DNA of 64,000 nt from Halichoerus grypus. Lineage: Eukaryota > Chordata > Mammalia > Carnivora > Phocidae. Shown piece by piece: positions 59,110 through 64,000 of this stretch. The stretch covers positions 46,942,628 to 47,006,627 of the forward strand of contig NC_135722.1 of NCBI RefSeq assembly GCF_964656455.1, read 5' to 3'. A model generated the notes under the pieces. The model was not told the DNA's origin. It was given only the letters and a program-made list of their open reading frames with translations, and ran no database searches. The position numbers and the translations under genes were made by a program. Each line of letters opens with the position of its first letter. Position 1 is the stretch's first letter.

Positions 59110-60800
59110 GACCTCAAGTACCTGGGATGGTGGTTTCTTTGTCTCAATGCAGAGTTTGTAGAACAAGTCTAGGAATACCTTATTGTAGTCCTTTTTCTGG
59201 ATAGTCCTGACTCTTCAGATGGTTGTCTATAATTTGTCAGAGCTGGGTTTTTGAGCAACTCGTGACTGGTGGTAGATGCTAATTGAATAATTTCGTTTTC
59301 TAAACATGCAGTTTCTGCCTGGACTTTGCCATCGATGGGCCTGAGAACTAGCGAAACAGCCTCTCAGCCCCCTTCTCTGCTCCATGCCCAGTGTGTATTT
59401 CTTCCTAACTAGAGCATCTTCTCTCCTTGCAGTCAGGCTAGTTAAGGTGTCAGGCTGAAAGCATAGCTGAGAGCCTGGAGTTGCTCTTAGGGCCCTGGAA
59501 GAAGCAGTGTCCCCCAGGAAGCCAGCCATGCGCAGTGCGCAAGTCTGAGCTTCAGGTGTAAAGGGTTAGCCTGGTCCTTAGTACTTCAAGCCCCTAGATT
59601 ATTCCCTGATCTGATAGACCTGGCCTAGAGAGAGCAGGTGGGAGGAAGGATGACAAGTTGGCATCTCTGTTCTTCTTACTGAGTGGGCCTGTCTGGGGTT
59701 CTCGGCAGTGCCTGCCCAAGATGCCTGAACTCCTAGGCTACTTTTGAGAATTGCAGCTGTGCTCTTGCAGAAGTGTGATCAAGAATCCTTGCCATGGGCC
59801 TTGTAGAAATTTTGGTCCACTCCTCTTATGGTTACCTCTTCACAGGATTTTTCTTCTCGGCCCAAGCAAATGTCAGAGTCATCTGTATTTTTCCTTCTTA
59901 CTAAGTTGACTCTGTGTTCTCATACTCAACTACATAAAAGCATTTCTGAGCAGTGGGCCCACCCTCCTTAGATCGGAAATTTGGGGAAAGAAAGAATATA
60001 TTTTTTATCATGTTATTTTAATATCTTTCAGTTTCTGGTCTTTCCACAGATCTTCTGCCCTTTCCCTGAGGACTTGCCCTGGAGCCGCTAGAGCATGTCT
60101 AGTGTTGTTTTGATGGGTTATGATGGTTATTGTGACCATTGTTACCATGGGCACAGTTGAAAGCTGATGCTTAGCCAGTTGATTCCTTGTAGCACTGTGC
60201 TCCCCGAGGACCCTGAGAACCGGCCTGGGAAAGCTTCCAGAGGCTGCCTCTTCTCCCCCTTCTTTCTAGTGCACACACAGCCATATGCCAAAAGCTTAAC
60301 TTGGCACTGGGCTGGGGCAGATAAAGAAGATCTCATGAGAGCCAGTGTGCACAGATGCTCTGGTGGCAGGATTGACTTCTCATCCTCATTATTATCATCA
60401 TCGTCACCATCATCACTGTATACTTAGGTTTATAAAGATTTTTTGTCCCCCGACAGGTAGAGAAGGCTTTTCTCTACTTTATGAAGGATAAAAGTGAGGC
60501 TCAGGTTTGGTTTTCTTGTCATTGAGACTAATCACTTATTTGTACCAAGGTAATAAGTAAGATGGCCTCTAGGATTAAGGTCTTCAGTGGCTGTAAATAA
60601 ATATGTTTAACTCTCATATCCAAATGCACTTCATTTTGGTCAGTGTGATGGGAATGCCAGTCAGAGTGAGAACTGCTATTCAGCTTCCATGAAGGGGTGT
60701 TAGTCCAGGCCAGAGTGTACATTCACATTGGAAATATGCTTGGTGTCTCAATTGTGTTCTCTCTCACATCCACTCTCCAAGGCACTTAAAAAATTTTTTT
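59110..60800. other. Unique sequence, nothing recognised
   Basis: A run of atcatca-type trinucleotides lies at 60390-60416. No exon recognised. Confidence 0.45.
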
Positions 60801-60806
60801 TTGCCC

Positions 60807-62765
60807 TTAAGTTTTATTTTAACAGCTATATTGAGATATAATTCACATACTGTAAAATGCATACATTTCAGTTGTTTTTAGTTTATTCACAGAGTTGTGC
60901 AACCATCACCACGATCTAATTCCAGTACTTTTTTATCACCTCAAAAAGAAACCCATACTGATCGCAGCCATTCTCTATTCTGCCACTCTCAACCCAACCT
61001 TGGCAACCACTAATTTACTTTCTGTCTCTACAGATTTGCCTATTCTCTACATTTTGTAAAAATGGCACCAGGGTTCATGCATGTTATAGAATGTATCGGT
61101 ACTTCTCCTTCCTTTTTATGTCTGAATAATATTCCATTGTATGGATATATCACATTTTGTTTATGCATTTATCCATTGATGGACATTTGGATTGTTTCCA
61201 CTTTTTGGCTGTTATGAATAATGCTGTTATGAACATTTGTGTATAGGTATTTGTGTGGACACAGTATTTTTATTTCTCTTGGATATAAACCTAGGAGTGG
61301 ACCATGCTAGGTCATGTGGTAACTCTGTGTACAACTTTTCTGAACTGCCAAACTGTTTTCCAAAATGGCTGCACCATTGTACATTCTCACCAGCAATAAA
61401 TGAAGGTTTCAGTATCTCCACAGCCTTACTAACATTTGTTTTTATCTGTCTGTTTCATTATAGCCATACTGGTGGGTGTGAAGTATAATACTATGTTGTA
61501 GTTTTGATTTCTGTTTCCCTGATGACTAGTGATTGTTTCATCAGCTGACTGGCTGATTTTATATCTTTGGAGAAATGCCTATTCAAATCCTTTGTCCAGT
61601 TTTTATTTGGGTTATTTGTCTTTCTATTATTGAATTGAAAGAATTCTTTATACATCCTGGATACAGCTCCTTAGCAGATACATGATTTGCAAATAATTTC
61701 CCCCCATCTGTGGGTGTCTTTCAGATTTCTTGGTGGTATTTTTATAGCGCAAGGGTTTTTAATTTTGGTATAATACAGTTTAGGTCTTTTTTGTTGCTGG
61801 TCCTTTTGTTGTCATATCTAAGAAACCATTGCCTAATCTGATGTTACAAAGATTTACCCCTGTTTTCTTCTTGGCTTTGCTTTTGTAAATTTTTACTCTT
61901 ACATTTAGGTCTGAGATCCAGTTTTCCTTTTTTTTTTTTTTTTTTTTGGTATGAGGTCAGGGTCCTACTTTACTTTTTGCATATGAATATCCAGTTGTCC
62001 CAGCACCATTGGTTGAAAAGACTTCTTTCCCTATTGAATAGTCGTGGCATCCTTGTTGAAAATCAATTGACCATGAACATTTGGGTTTATTTCTGGACTC
62101 TCAATTTTATTCCCTTCATGTCTATTTCTATACTTATGTGTATATACACTGTCTTGATTACTGTGGCTTTGTAGTATGTTTTGAAATTAGTCTGAGTTCT
62201 CTAACTTTATTCTTCTTTTTTAAGATTGTTTTGGCTATTCTGGATCCCTTGGATTGCCATAAAATTTTAGGACCAGCTTGTCAGTTTCTACAGTTGATGG
62301 ATATTCTGTTCAATTTATAAATCAATTTGGCGAATATTGCCATCTTAACAATTTTGAATTTTCTCATCCATGAACATGGGATGTCTATTTATTTGTGTCT
62401 TCTTTAATTTCTTTCAATGATGTTTTATAGTTTGCAATATACACGCCTTGCATTTCTTTTGTTAAACTTATTCCCAAGTATTTTTCTAAGTATTCTTAGA
62501 AATACTAAGGTTTTGTTTTTTTTTGCTGAAATTATTAATGGAATTTTTTTTATTTCATTTTCAGATTTTTCATTGCCAGTGGTTAGAAGTAAAATTGATT
62601 TTTAAAATATTACTCTGTATCCTGCAAACTTGCCTGACTTTATATATTAGTTTAAAAGTTTTTTAGTGGAATCCTTTGGATTTTCTATGTACATGATCAT
62701 ATCATCTGCAAATAAGAGATCATTCTACTTCTTCCTTTCCAATCTGGATGTACTCTTAAGTTTTA
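60807..62765 (-). mobile_element. Old L1 (L1M class), antisense, about 2 kb
   Basis: The left end is the L1 3'UTR in antisense (gctatattgagatataattc, acagagttgtgcaaccatca). It then runs through the end of ORF2 (aatattccattgtatggata, ccaaaatggctgcaccattg, ggatacagctccttagcaga) into ORF2 (ttgtttttatctg... further right). All reading frames are short, so the reverse transcriptase is dead. A 20-nt T run lies at 61928-61947. Confidence 0.85.
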
Positions 62766-62769
62766 ACCT

Positions 62770-63095
62770 TTTTCTTCCTTTTATTATTTTAACATAAAAT
62801 GATGTTCCCTAAAGGATAATGATATATTTGCTAACTCTGTATGGTACGTGAATGGACATTTTTCACTTTGTCAGTACTTAAATACCATAATGTATATTAG
62901 AAAAAATATGATAGTTCATAATTTTATGGTGTTAGCTTGAATGTTACTCTATTAGAATATTCCTCCCTGAACCTTCTATTTCAAATAACAGATCTTCTTC
63001 ACTCTTCCTCTACCTTGCTTCATTTTCTTCTTCATACCACTTATCATCACCATACAAATTATACATAAATGTACACTGATGTATCACACACATGT
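62770..63095. other. AT-rich sequence, nothing recognised
   Basis: May include further L1 decay. No exon seen. Confidence 0.35.
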
Positions 63096-63099
63096 GACT

Positions 63100-63230
63100 T
63101 GTGCAGGCTTATTGTTTGTTTTTCCTGTAATGAATCTCCCCAAGGGCAGAGACTTTGTTTCATTCTTTGTTGGATGGCAGTGCCTAGGACATAGGTGCTC
63201 AGTAAATATTTGTTGAGTGACTAAATGATT
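63100..63230 (+). repeat. L2-like LINE 3' remnant
   Basis: ctccccaagggcagagactt, cctaggacataggtgctcag and taaatatttgttgagtgact are close to the L2 3' end. It lies 430 bp upstream of the DENND2B coding exon. Confidence 0.6.
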
Positions 63231-63655
63231 AATTGTATAGAACAAGGTTAAATCTTTTAAGATAAGCAAGTTAGTTTCAAGTTGTTTCAAGAAAAACACT
63301 GAATAAATAGTTATTCAGGAGGTATACAAATAGGATGGAATTTGCCAAGGCTTTATGGCACGCTTGAAGTTTGGGAATATTTAAAAAATGAGAAGAGGTA
63401 GGATGGAAATGGAGTTTTGTCATTCTCTGTGAAGTGATAAGTTATCTGCTAGCTCACAGACACCTTGCCTAACCCAGATCAGGGATCCCTTGAGGCTCTT
63501 AAGCTATAGTACATGGAATTAAATCTATGTGGGAAAGTGGTTCCTGCCACCTGCCACAGAAACCCTCTTGGCAGTTTTGGAGGTCATCTGGAAATGCTTG
63601 AGGTACTTTTGGCTGCCTGTGGAAACTTGGCTAATAGGCCTTGATTTCTTTGCAG

Positions 63656-63760
63656 GGTTCTGGGTTTGCAGAGAGCAGAAATGACCATGACTGCCAACAA
63701 GAATTCCAGCATCACCCACGGAGCTGGAGGCACTAAGGCCCCTCGGGGGACTCTGAGCAG
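63656..63760 (+). CDS. DENND2B: First coding exon of DENND2B (partial gene; coding part 63681-63760)
   Basis: The acceptor is a pyrimidine-rich tract ending in tttgcag at 63655, and the donor is AG|gtgggt at 63761. The first 25 nt are 5'UTR. The ATG at 63681 opens 26 codons plus 2 nt, reading MTMTANKNSSITHGAGGTKA followed by PRGTLS, and the last codon is split across the junction. From memory this is the N-terminus of human DENND2B/ST5. That family has a long disordered Ser/Pro-rich N-terminus and a C-terminal DENN module acting as a Rab GEF (Rab13 is the reported substrate) with links to ERK signalling. None of the DENN module lies in this window. The first ATG has G at -3. The second, at 63687, sits in ACCATGA and has the better initiation context. 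The gene continues beyond 64000. Gene identity rests on recalled protein sequence, not on a search. Confidence 0.82.
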
Positions 63761-64000
63761 GTGGGTAGGGGAGCACTTCTAGGGAAATGGGGTTCACTGG
63801 AGGGTGGCATCAAGAGGCAACCAAATTGCTTGGGTCCAAAATATAAATGCTTATCATCATGACTCTGACAGTTGTCCAGGTGAATGATCTGGGCCCAGCT
63901 CATGCTGACTATGAAGCAAAAGCCATCTCTAATATCTATGCCATTTTCCAGTTCTATAAGTGTCCATAGGAGAAAGCAAAGGGACCCTAAAACAGACTTT
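63761..64000 (+). other. DENND2B: Start of the next DENND2B intron
   Basis: Begins gtgggtaggggag after the coding exon. No further exon is visible before the window ends. Confidence 0.7.

Larger units (their letters stand above)
15503..63655 (+). other. DENND2B: Inferred 48-kb intron in the 5' part of DENND2B
   Basis: If 15414-15502 and 63656-63760 are consecutive exons, everything between is intron. It is filled with retroelements and unique DNA and shows no coding exon with convincing splice sites on either strand. Further untranslated exons could be hidden in it. Sequence before 15414 would be a further upstream intron or 5' flank. Confidence 0.45.

Noticed and set aside
60807..62765. Possible intact L1 reverse transcriptase
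   Set aside because: All frames are broken into short pieces and the copy is old, so it is only a remnant.
1..64000. CRISPR array, prophage, operon or other microbial system
   Set aside because: No spaced direct repeats, no dense coding, and the repeat content is clearly mammalian.

Overview
The window is mammalian nuclear DNA from a carnivoran, most likely a non-canid caniform such as a bear, seal or mustelid. The evidence is about 17 tRNA-Lys-derived Can-SINEs on both strands, recognised by the head motif CCTGGGTGGCTCAG and a CT-rich tail ending in AAATAAATAAAATCTT. There is also a young carnivore-type L1 3' end. No SINE of the typical young canid form was seen. The exact species cannot be read from this sequence.

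The only coding exon I can support lies at the right end. It runs from 63656 to 63760 on the + strand, with a start codon at 63681, and encodes MTMTANKNSSITHG... followed by a GT donor. From memory this matches the N-terminus of DENND2B (formerly ST5), a DENN-domain Rab guanine-nucleotide exchange factor. The rest of the window therefore reads as the long, repeat-rich 5' part of that gene (upstream introns and non-coding exons). A well-formed 89-nt exon at 15414-15502 carries a complete 17-codon upstream ORF and is the best candidate 5'UTR exon. A second candidate, ending at a CAG|gtaagg donor at 16290, lies just downstream of a long GA repeat and may be an alternative first exon.

Layout: 1-15.4 kb is intronic or upstream DNA with five Can-SINEs (one nested pair), a MER2-like DNA transposon and old L1 debris. 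15.4-16.3 kb holds the candidate 5' exons and the GA tract. 16.3-25 kb is mostly unique sequence with a dense MIR cluster at 21.5-23.2 kb. 25-32.3 kb is L1-rich: one L1 has an inverted 5' piece, and one L1 is inserted into an older L1. 32-49 kb is mostly unique sequence with SINEs, L2 and MIR. 49-56.3 kb carries an old hAT-like element, stacked SINEs, and a young L1 whose target site was apparently used again by a second retrocopied insert. 56.3-63.6 kb has MIR and L2 remnants and a 2-kb antisense L1.

No bacterial-type system, CRISPR array, rRNA or functional tRNA gene is present. No new gene system was found. The most unusual observations are the triple target-site copy around 55434-56310, an exact 41-bp tandem duplication at 37655-37736, a very strong G-quadruplex motif at 12537-12558, a 10-bp perfect inverted repeat of CRE/AP-1-like sites at 48830-48875, and the uORF arrangement upstream of the DENND2B start.
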